This document shows positions 25,316 to 32,465 of a stretch of 64,000 nucleotides of DNA, in pieces. Below the pieces are notes generated by a model. The model ran no database searches, was not told the origin of the DNA, and was given only the letters and a program-made list of their open reading frames with translations. The stretch's first letter is position 1; each line of letters opens with the position of its first letter. This DNA is from Pigmentiphaga sp. GTDB taxonomy: Bacteria > Pseudomonadota > Gammaproteobacteria > Burkholderiales > Burkholderiaceae_B. The stretch is from positions 40,011 to 104,010 of the forward strand of contig JALOAI010000019.1 of assembly GCA_023228945.1 (NCBI GenBank), in the 5' to 3' direction. The position numbers and the translations under genes were made by a program.

Positions 25316-26817
25316 CGATGCGCATCCTCATCGGCGGCTTTCAACACGAGACCAATACCTTTGCTCCCAGCCGCGCCGACTGGGCCGCCTTTCAGCGTGG
25401 CGATACGTTTCCCGCTTTCGTGCGGGGCGCCGCCATGGTCGAACGCCTGCGGCACGGCAACATCGCGATCGCCGGCTTCATGGCCGGCGCACGAGAGCGC
25501 GGCTGGTCGCTCCTGCCTTCGTGCTGGGCCGGCGCCACGCCGTCGGCGCATGTTACGCGCGATGCCTTCGAGCGCCTGGCCGGCGTGATCCTCGACGACG
25601 TCGGCCAGGCGCTCGAACAAGGGCTGGACGCGGTCTACCTCGACCTGCACGGCGCCGCCGTCGCCGAACACGTCGACGACGCCGAAGGCGAGCTGCTGGC
25701 ACGCGTGCGCGCGATGGTCGGTCCCGCGCGGCCCATCATCGCGAGTCTGGACATGCACGCCAACGTCACGCAGCGCATGTTCGACGCGGCCGACGCGCTG
25801 GTCGCCTACCGCACCTATCCCCATACCGACATGGCCGACACCGGCCGCCGCGCGGCGGTGCTGTTGCAGCGGCGCCTGGCGCGCGGCGAGCGCGAACCGC
25901 TGCACGCGGCGCGGCTGTCATTCCTGTTGCCGCTGAATGTGCAGACCACGATGATCGAGCCGACGGCATCGATCTTTGGCGCGCTCGGCGCCCTCGACGC
26001 CGCGCATGATGTCGTCGCCAGCTTCGCCCCCGGATTCCCCGCCGCCGATATCGAAGAGTGCGGGCCGGTGATCTGGGCCTACGGCGATGAGGCGCCCGCG
26101 GCGGTGCGGCAACTGCATTCCCGCGTCGACCAGCCCCGCTCGCAGTGGCGGCTCGATATCCTCGAACCGCGCACGGCGGTCGCCACCGCGCTCGATATCG
26201 CGGCCAGCGCACAGAGGCCGGTCGTGATCGCCGATACGCAAGACAACCCTGGCGCCGGCGCCGACGGCAACACCACCGGCATGCTGCACGCGCTGCTCGC
26301 GGAAGGCGCCGGCCGGCGCTTTCCCAGCGGGATTGCGCTCGGCATGCTGTACGATCCCGCGGCGGCGGCGGCCGCGCATGCGGCGGGCGTCGGTGCCCAG
26401 CTTACGCTGGCGGTCGGCACGGCGGTGCCCACCTTCAGCGGGCAGCGCAGCGACCCGCCCGTGTGGGGCCGCTACACCGTGCGCGCGCTCGGCGACGGGC
26501 ACGTGGCGCTGAAAGGCCCGATGACGATGGCGCCCAGCGTCGAGCTGGGGCCATGCGCCTGCCTGGAGCTGGAAGGCGTGCTGATCGCCGTGGCCAGCGC
26601 CAAGCCGCAGATGCTCGATCGCGAGCTGTATCGCCACGTGGGCATCGAGCCCGAACGCATGAAGCTGCTGGTCAACAAAAGCTCGGTACATTTCCGGGCC
26701 GACTTTGCCCCGATCGCCGAAGCCATCCTGGTCGCCAAGGCCGCCGGCCCCATGGCCGCCGACCCGGCCGATCTGCCGTGGCGCAAGCTGTCCGCCCACA
26801 TGGCGCGACGCCCCTGA
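25312..26817 (+). CDS. M81-family metallohydrolase (MlrC/microcystinase C-like)
   Basis: The 501-residue protein belongs to the M81/MlrC family, named from the last peptidase of microcystin breakdown but found widely beside peptide transporters. Metal-site motifs are visible as GGFQHETNTFAP at the start, YLDLHGAAV, ASLDMHANVT and TYPHTDMADTG. It is translationally coupled to the fused ATPase (ATGA overlap); MRILIGGF two codons later is an alternative start. A cytosolic hydrolase for imported peptides or peptide-like compounds fits the context. Confidence 0.88.
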   Translation: MTMRILIGGFQHETNTFAPSRADWAAFQRGDTFPAFVRGAAMVERLRHGNIAIAGFMAGARERGWSLLPSCWAGATPSAHVTRDAFERLAGVILDDVGQALEQGLDAVYLDLHGAAVAEHVDDAEGELLARVRAMVGPARPIIASLDMHANVTQRMFDAADALVAYRTYPHTDMADTGRRAAVLLQRRLARGEREPLHAARLSFLLPLNVQTTMIEPTASIFGALGALDAAHDVVASFAPGFPAADIEECGPVIWAYGDEAPAAVRQLHSRVDQPRSQWRLDILEPRTAVATALDIAASAQRPVVIADTQDNPGAGADGNTTGMLHALLAEGAGRRFPSGIALGMLYDPAAAAAAHAAGVGAQLTLAVGTAVPTFSGQRSDPPVWGRYTVRALGDGHVALKGPMTMAPSVELGPCACLELEGVLIAVASAKPQMLDRELYRHVGIEPERMKLLVNKSSVHFRADFAPIAEAILVAKAAGPMAADPADLPWRKLSAHMARRP

Positions 26818-26829
26818 CCTTTTTCCAAC

Positions 26830-28026
26830 ATGAGATTCGACATGCCTCGAACCGCCGAGCGGCATCTGCGCCAGATGCAAGCCCAAGCCGATGACTTCAT
26901 CGCGATCCGCCACCGCATTCATCAATATCCCGAACTCGCCTACGAGGAGTACCAGACCAGCGAGCTGGTGGCCGAGTACCTGCAGACCTGGGGCTATCGC
27001 GTCGAGCGCGGCCTGGGAGTCACCGGCGTGGTCGCGCAACTGCGCCGTGGCAGCGGCGGCAAGCGATTGGGTCTGCGCGCCGACATGGACGCCCTGCCGA
27101 TCACCGAAGCGACCGGCCTGCCATATGCCAGCCGCCGCGATGGCGTGATGCACGCCTGCGGCCACGACGGCCACACGGCCATGCTGCTGGCCGCCGCCCG
27201 CCACCTGGCACACCACGGCGAGTTCTCGGGCACGCTCAACCTCATTTTCCAACCCGCCGAAGAAGGCGGCGGCGGCGCGCGGCGCATGATGGAGGAAGGT
27301 CTGTTCGACCGGTTTCCCTGCGACGCGGTCTTCGCCATGCATAACGGTCCCGGCGTGCCGCAGGGCCGGCTGGTGTTTCGCGAAGGGGCGATGATGGCCT
27401 CGTCCGACTACGCGACGATTACCCTGCACGGCGTGGGCGGCCATGGCGCCGAGCCTCACCTGACCGTCGATCCCATCGTGGCGGCTTCGAGCATCGTGAT
27501 GGCCTTGCAGACCATCGTGTCGCGCAACGCCAACCCCATGGAGATGGCGCTGATCACCGTCGGCGCCATCCATGCCGGCCATGCCAACAATGTGATTCCC
27601 CAGACGGCCGTCCTGGAACTGACGATCCGCGCCCTGACCCGCGAGACGCGCGAACTGCTCGAACGGCGCCTGAAGGCGCTGGTCGCGGCCCAGGCCGAGA
27701 GCTACGGTGTGCGGGCCGAGATCGACTTCCGCCGAGGTTATCCGGTGCTCGTCAACACCGCGGCGGAAACCGAGTTCGCCCGCGAGGTGGGCATCGGCCT
27801 CGTCGGCGCCGAGCAGGTTGTCCGCCAGGGCCCCGCCATCTCCGCCAGCGAGGACTTCGCCTTCATGCTGGAAAAGGTGCCCGGCTGCTATCTGATCATC
27901 GGCAATGGCGACGGCGCCGGGTCATGCGCGGTGCACAATCCCGGTTACGACTTCAATGATCGCAACATCGCCATCGGCTCGGCGTACTGGGTTCACCTGG
28001 CCGAGCGGTTTCTGGCGGCCCCCTGA
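26830..28026 (+). CDS. M20-family amidohydrolase (hippurate hydrolase-like)
   Basis: The 398-residue M20D peptidase carries the metal-site motifs RADMDALPI, HACGHDGHTAM and QPAEEGGGG, with a dimerisation domain between. The family removes acyl groups from N-acyl amino acids (hippurate, indole-acetyl or acetyl conjugates). It lies 12 bp behind the M81 gene and closes the transporter operon, suggesting the cargo is an N-acylated amino acid or dipeptide. The ATG at 26842 is an alternative start. Its last 34 bp overlap the convergent TfoX-like gene. Confidence 0.9.
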   Translation: MRFDMPRTAERHLRQMQAQADDFIAIRHRIHQYPELAYEEYQTSELVAEYLQTWGYRVERGLGVTGVVAQLRRGSGGKRLGLRADMDALPITEATGLPYASRRDGVMHACGHDGHTAMLLAAARHLAHHGEFSGTLNLIFQPAEEGGGGARRMMEEGLFDRFPCDAVFAMHNGPGVPQGRLVFREGAMMASSDYATITLHGVGGHGAEPHLTVDPIVAASSIVMALQTIVSRNANPMEMALITVGAIHAGHANNVIPQTAVLELTIRALTRETRELLERRLKALVAAQAESYGVRAEIDFRRGYPVLVNTAAETEFAREVGIGLVGAEQVVRQGPAISASEDFAFMLEKVPGCYLIIGNGDGAGSCAVHNPGYDFNDRNIAIGSAYWVHLAERFLAAP

Positions 28027-28394
28027 AGCGGGGTTTCGGATGATCGCCGGCGGCGGGCGGGTGGCCTGGGGGCGCGCCACGCCGCCTCCAGCGCCAGCCG
28101 CGCGAGATCGAGCAACAATCCCTCGTCTTCCTGGGCCTCCGCATCCAGCGCGTAGTAGCCGAGCTCCACTATTTTGCCGCGACGCGAATAGCTGAAAACA
28201 CGCATACCGCGCGTCTCGAAGACTGGGCGATTCCCCGCGTCCGCTTTCAGATACAGTTCGTCGTCGATCACCAGGGCGAACATCCGGCCATCGAGAAACA
28301 GCCCATGGCCGCTGAACATGCGGCGCGGCTCGACGGCACCGAGGAATTGCAGGCGATCGCACTGGTAGCGCACGAATTCGCTGGGCGCCGCCAT
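27993..28394 (-). CDS. TfoX N-terminal domain protein
   Basis: The 133-residue protein has the TfoX/Sxy N-terminal fold: VEPRRMFSGHGLFLDGRMFALV is the hallmark, followed by LYLKAD and FSYSRRGKIVELGYY. Full TfoX proteins activate competence genes with CRP; single-domain versions such as this have no proven role. It starts 15 bp after the trpA stop, so it may ride on the trp operon. The Arg/Pro-rich C-terminus overlaps the end of the M20 gene by 34 bp on the opposite strand. Confidence 0.85.
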   Translation of the reverse strand: MAAPSEFVRYQCDRLQFLGAVEPRRMFSGHGLFLDGRMFALVIDDELYLKADAGNRPVFETRGMRVFSYSRRGKIVELGYYALDAEAQEDEGLLLDLARLALEAAWRAPRPPARRRRSSETPLQGAARNRSAR

Positions 28395-28409
28395 GGCCGG
28401 CTCCGGCGC

Positions 28410-29273
28410 TTAGCCGTGACGCGCGTCGAGCGCCTGGCGGATCAAGCCCAGCCAAGCGCCGGCGGCGCGCGCCGAGTCGCCCGCCACCGCCGAGGGTTCC
28501 GCGGCATGGGTGGCGGCCAGCTGGATTTCCTGCACCAGGCGCGAGCCGATGACCACCGCATCGGCCACCTCGGCGATCGCGCAGGCGCTGGCGGCGTCGC
28601 GGATGCCGAAGCCCACGCCCACCGGCACGGCGATGTGGCGACGGATCTCGGCGACCTTGCGGGCGACGTCTGCGGTGTCGAGGTGGCCGGCGCCCGTGAC
28701 GCCCTTGAGCGACACATAATACACATAGCCCCGTGCGAGCCGGGCAAGCTGCCGGATACGCTCGGACGTGGTGGTGGGCGCAATCAGGAAGATCGGGTCG
28801 ATGCCTTGCTCGGCCAGATAGGCGCTGAACTCGCCCGCTTCGTGGGGCGGGTAGTCCACGATCAACACGCCGTCGACGCCAGCCTCGCCGGCGGCCCTGG
28901 CGAACTCGGCGGCGCCCATGCGTTCCACCGGATTGGCATAGCCCATCAGCACCACGGGCGTGGCGGCGTCGTCGCGGCGGAAATCGGCCACGACTTCCAG
29001 CACACGGCGCAGGCTGACGCGCTGTGCGAGCGCGCGCTCGGCCGCCTGCTGGATCACCGTGCCATCGGCCATCGGGTCGGAAAACGGCACCCCCAGTTCG
29101 ATGACATCCGCGCCCGCCGCCACCGCGGCGTGCATGATGGCCACGGTGGCGTCGGCGCTCGGATCACCCGCCATGAGATACGGGATCAACGCGGTGCGCC
29201 CGCGCTCGCGGCAGGCTTGCAGGGTGTCGTGCAGGCGGCGGGAGGCGCCCGCCGGGGAGGATGGCGCGTTCAT
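28410..29273 (-). CDS. trpA: Tryptophan synthase alpha subunit
   Basis: TrpA cleaves indole-3-glycerol phosphate to indole. The 287-residue protein contains ELGVPFSDPMADG with the catalytic Glu and Asp, and GVGFGIRDA for phosphate binding. I placed the start at 29273, where ATG overlaps the trpB stop (ATGA); the long open frame upstream is only GC-rich shadow of trpB. It is third in trpF-trpB-trpA. Confidence 0.97.
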   Translation of the reverse strand: MNAPSSPAGASRRLHDTLQACRERGRTALIPYLMAGDPSADATVAIMHAAVAAGADVIELGVPFSDPMADGTVIQQAAERALAQRVSLRRVLEVVADFRRDDAATPVVLMGYANPVERMGAAEFARAAGEAGVDGVLIVDYPPHEAGEFSAYLAEQGIDPIFLIAPTTTSERIRQLARLARGYVYYVSLKGVTGAGHLDTADVARKVAEIRRHIAVPVGVGFGIRDAASACAIAEVADAVVIGSRLVQEIQLAATHAAEPSAVAGDSARAAGAWLGLIRQALDARHG

Positions 29274-30469
29274 AGTTGGAATCCTCCGCGTTCGGCCACG
29301 GTGTGCATGTCTTTGTCGCCACGACCCGACAGGTTGACCAGCAGGATTTTGTCGGCGGGTAGCGTGGGCGCCAGCCGCACCGCGTGCGCAATGGCATGCG
29401 ACGACTCCAGCGCCGGCATGATGCCTTCGATCCGGCAGCAGGCGTGGAAGGTGGCCAGGGCCTCCTCGTCGGTGACGGTAACGTAGCTGGCGCGCCCGCT
29501 GTCCTTCAGCCAGGCATGCTCGGGGCCGACGCCGGGATAATCCAGGCCGGCCGATACCGAATGTGTTTCCAGGATCTGGCCATCGTCGTCCTGCAGCAGA
29601 TAGGTACGGTTGCCGTGCAGCACGCCGGGCGAACCGCCGGTGAGCGAGGCGGCGTGGCGGCCGGTCTCCAGGCCATCGCCGGCGGCCTCGACGCCGATCA
29701 ACTGCACATTCTGGTGCGGAATATAGGGGTGGAAGATGCCGATGGCGTTGGAGCCGCCGCCCACGCAGGCGATCACGGCATCCGGCTGGCGGCCGGTTTC
29801 GGCGGGCATCTGCTCGAGACACTCCTTGCCGATCACGGTTTGAAAGTCGCGCACCATCGCCGGATAGGGCTGCGGCCCGGCTACCGTGCCGATGATGTAG
29901 AAGGTGTTCTCGACATTGGTCACCCAGTCGCGCATGGCTTCGTTGAGGGCGTCCTTGAGCGTACGCGAGCCCGATTCCACCGGCACCACGGTAGCGCCCA
30001 GCAGCTTCATGCGGTACACGTTGGCGGCCTGGCGGCGCACGTCTTCGGCGCCCATGTACACCACGCACTCCATGCCGTAGCGCGCGGCCACCGTAGCGGT
30101 GGCCACGCCATGCTGGCCGGCGCCGGTTTCGGCGATCACGCGCGGCTTGCCCATGCGGCGGGCCAGCAGGGCCTGGCCGATGCAGTTGTTGACTTTGTGC
30201 GCGCCGGTATGGTTGAGGTCTTCGCGCTTGAACCAGATCTGGGCGCCGCCCAGCTGCTCGGACCAGCGCCTGGCGTGGTACACGGGGCTGGGCCGGCCCA
30301 CGAAATGCTTGAGTTCGTAGGCGAACTCGGCCAGGAATTCGGGATCGTTCTGGTAATGGGCGTAGGCGGCCTTGAGCTCGTCTAGCGCATGCACCAGGGT
30401 TTCGGATACGAAGCTGCCGCCGTACCGGCCAAAGTAGCCGGCGGCGTCGGGTAGATCATAGGGTTTCAT
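29270..30469 (-). CDS. trpB: Tryptophan synthase beta subunit
   Basis: TrpB joins indole and serine to make tryptophan using PLP. The 399-residue protein carries the PLP lysine in NHTGAHKVNN and the phosphate-binding glycine loop in CVGGGSNAIG. Its length and N-terminus (YDLPDAAGYFGRYGGSFV) are typical. It starts 3 bp after the trpF stop and overlaps trpA by ATGA, so trpFBA is one unit. Confidence 0.98.
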   Translation of the reverse strand: MKPYDLPDAAGYFGRYGGSFVSETLVHALDELKAAYAHYQNDPEFLAEFAYELKHFVGRPSPVYHARRWSEQLGGAQIWFKREDLNHTGAHKVNNCIGQALLARRMGKPRVIAETGAGQHGVATATVAARYGMECVVYMGAEDVRRQAANVYRMKLLGATVVPVESGSRTLKDALNEAMRDWVTNVENTFYIIGTVAGPQPYPAMVRDFQTVIGKECLEQMPAETGRQPDAVIACVGGGSNAIGIFHPYIPHQNVQLIGVEAAGDGLETGRHAASLTGGSPGVLHGNRTYLLQDDDGQILETHSVSAGLDYPGVGPEHAWLKDSGRASYVTVTDEEALATFHACCRIEGIMPALESSHAIAHAVRLAPTLPADKILLVNLSGRGDKDMHTVAERGGFQL

Positions 30470-30472
30470 GGC

Positions 30473-31132
30473 TCACTCCGGGGCGGCATCGGCCAGCCGC
30501 ACCTGCTGGATGAATTGCTGCATTTTGATCGGACACTTGATGCCCGGCGAGGTTTCGACGCCACTGCTGACGTCGAGCGCGTAGGGGCGCACCTCAGCGA
30601 TGGCCTGAAAGACCTTTTCGGCATGCAACCCACCAGACAAAACGGCCGGACGCGCGCGTTCGCTGTGGGCGAGAAGAGAAAGACATGACCAATCGAAGCT
30701 CCTGCCGCTGCCGCCATAGCCGGCGGAATGGCTATCGAACAGCCAGCCCGCCGCCGCCATGTGGCGCTGACATGATTCTAGCAAAGCCTCGGGGGACCCG
30801 AGGCCGGGGGCGCCCACCCGGAACGCCCGCAGATAAGGCAGGCCGAAGCGCAGGCAGTGCTCTGGCGACTCGTCGCCATGGAACTGCAAGAGATCCGGTC
30901 GCACGGTTTCGATGATGCGCTCGAGATCGTCGGCGGGCGCATTGACGGTGAGCGCCACCGCCGAGACGAAAGGCGGCAGCCGGCGGCGCAGGGCCGCGGC
31001 CTGTTCGAGGCTCAGGCAGCGTTTGCTGCGCGGATAGAACACCAGGCCCACGGCATCCACCCCCAGCGCCACGGCGGCGTCGAGGTCGGCCTCGCGGGTA
31101 AAACCACAGATCTTGATACGGGTGCGCTGCAT
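30473..31132 (-). CDS. trpF: Phosphoribosylanthranilate isomerase
   Basis: TrpF performs the Amadori rearrangement of phosphoribosylanthranilate in tryptophan synthesis. The 219-residue TIM barrel has RIKICGFTREAD with the catalytic Cys at its start, LQFHGDE in the middle and GGSGRSFDW near the end; the catalytic Asp lies in FDSHSAGYG. I use the ATG at 31132 (MQRTRIKICGF). A 381-bp gap with a foreign-looking fragment separates it from truA, although these genes are usually adjacent. Confidence 0.95.
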   Translation of the reverse strand: MQRTRIKICGFTREADLDAAVALGVDAVGLVFYPRSKRCLSLEQAAALRRRLPPFVSAVALTVNAPADDLERIIETVRPDLLQFHGDESPEHCLRFGLPYLRAFRVGAPGLGSPEALLESCQRHMAAAGWLFDSHSAGYGGSGRSFDWSCLSLLAHSERARPAVLSGGLHAEKVFQAIAEVRPYALDVSSGVETSPGIKCPIKMQQFIQQVRLADAAPE

Positions 31133-31137
31133 GATGA

Positions 31138-31449
31138 CAAGCCCGGACGGCCAAACCGCCAAATTGTACAGGCGGCCCCGGCGGCGATGCCGACTACGAC
31201 AACCGCTGGGGCTGGGATGACGAGAACGACACCTGGCTGGAACTGGCCGACGGCAAGTTCAGCGTCATCGACGCCAGCGGACTGGACGACAATCTCACGC
31301 TCTGGGACATGGCCACGGGCGCCGCCGAAAGCGTCCATCTCGGGGCTGGCGAACACAATGTGATCGTGCTCGACGTCCGCGACGACGCCGACGACTTCGC
31401 CCTGAAAACCACCGGCCAGCACGACATCATGCCCTGGCTCGTCGGTTAG
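31138..31449 (+). pseudogene. Startless C-terminal fragment of an unrecognised acidic protein
   Basis: Reading in frame from 31138 to the TAG at 31447-31449 there are 103 codons with no stop and no ATG until about 31308. From 31186 the translation looks like real protein: very acidic, with WGWDDENDTWLELADGKF, then DASGLDDNLTLWDMATG and a beta-type pattern ending MPWLVG. It reads opposite to truA and trpF, between which it sits. It looks like the tail of a secreted or repeat-containing protein whose front is lost. The parent family is not recognised. Confidence 0.5.
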
Positions 31450-31513
31450 GCTCCTCGGGCTCGCGCGCCGAGCGCGGCCAAGCCGCCGGCCAGCGCGCGA
31501 CCGGTGGTCGGCG

Positions 31514-32302
31514 TCACACCGAGTCGAGTATCTCGCGGCTGTTATCCGACTCGGGCAGATCGAAGCCCGGGTAGTCCACGCCAGTGAGGTAAAGGCCATC
31601 GGGCGCATAGGTGGGCGCGCCCAGCGAGCGATTGCGGGCCGCCAGCAGCTCCGCCATCCAGGCCACCGGCTGGCGGCCGAGGCCCACATAGACCAGGCTG
31701 CCCACCAGGTTGCGCACCATATGATGCAGGAAGGCATTGGCATGCAGCGAGAACAGCAGGAAGCGCCCGTGCTCGCGGATGTCCAGGCTGTGCACCGTGC
31801 GCACCGGCGAGGCCGCCTGGCATTGCGAAGATCGAAAGCTGGTGAAGTCGTGCGTTCCCACCACGGCGGCGGCGGCCTCGCGCATGGCCTCCACCTCGAG
31901 CGGACGAAAGCACCAGCCCGCCCGGCCCGCCCATAGCGGCGAGCGGACGGGATCGACCAGCAAGCGATACACATAATGGCGGCCGGTGGCCGAAAACCGG
32001 GCATGGAACGATTCCGGCACCGGCCGGGCCCAGCGCACCGCCACCGATGCGGGCAGGTTCGCATTGAGACCGCGCACCCAGGCGCGCTCGGCGCGATCAA
32101 CGGGCGAGTCGAGATGGACCACTTGCAAGGCGGCATGCACGCCGGTATCGGTACGGCCGGCGCAGATCGTGGGCACGGCCTGGCCGATAAAGGCGCGTAA
32201 AGCGGCTTCCAGGGTGTCCTGGACGGTCTGGCCGCCGGGCTGCGTCTGCCACCCCCGCCAGGGTCTGCCGTCGTAGGCCAGGCCCAGGGTCATGCGCGGC
32301 AT
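31514..32302 (-). CDS. truA: tRNA pseudouridine(38-40) synthase
   Basis: TruA modifies uridines 38-40 of the tRNA anticodon arm. The 262-residue protein has the catalytic Asp in CAGRTDTGVHA, LGLAYDGRPWRGWQTQ at the N-terminus and FHARFSATGRHYVYRL. Starts at 32302 (MPRMTLGLAYDG) or 32293 are both plausible; the open frame further upstream is not family-like. It follows fimV in the conserved fimV-truA-trp order. Confidence 0.95.
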   Translation of the reverse strand: MPRMTLGLAYDGRPWRGWQTQPGGQTVQDTLEAALRAFIGQAVPTICAGRTDTGVHAALQVVHLDSPVDRAERAWVRGLNANLPASVAVRWARPVPESFHARFSATGRHYVYRLLVDPVRSPLWAGRAGWCFRPLEVEAMREAAAAVVGTHDFTSFRSSQCQAASPVRTVHSLDIREHGRFLLFSLHANAFLHHMVRNLVGSLVYVGLGRQPVAWMAELLAARNRSLGAPTYAPDGLYLTGVDYPGFDLPESDNSREILDSV

Positions 32303-32465
32303 CAGCGCCCTCCTTCGAGCCGTGGCCGGCGCCGGCGGCCGTGGCCCCCGCGACTCCCCGGCGAGCGGGACGCCGGCCCCGCCCGCCAACGCGCGCCGGT
32401 GTCGCCGGGCGCCTCACGGCACCCTGGATCGGCCGGCGGCCCGTGTTCGGCGATTTCGAGACAGA

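Noticed and set aside
28410..30068. 552-codon frame extending trpA upstream
   Set aside because: The extension is Arg/Pro-rich shadow of trpB; trpA starts at 29273.
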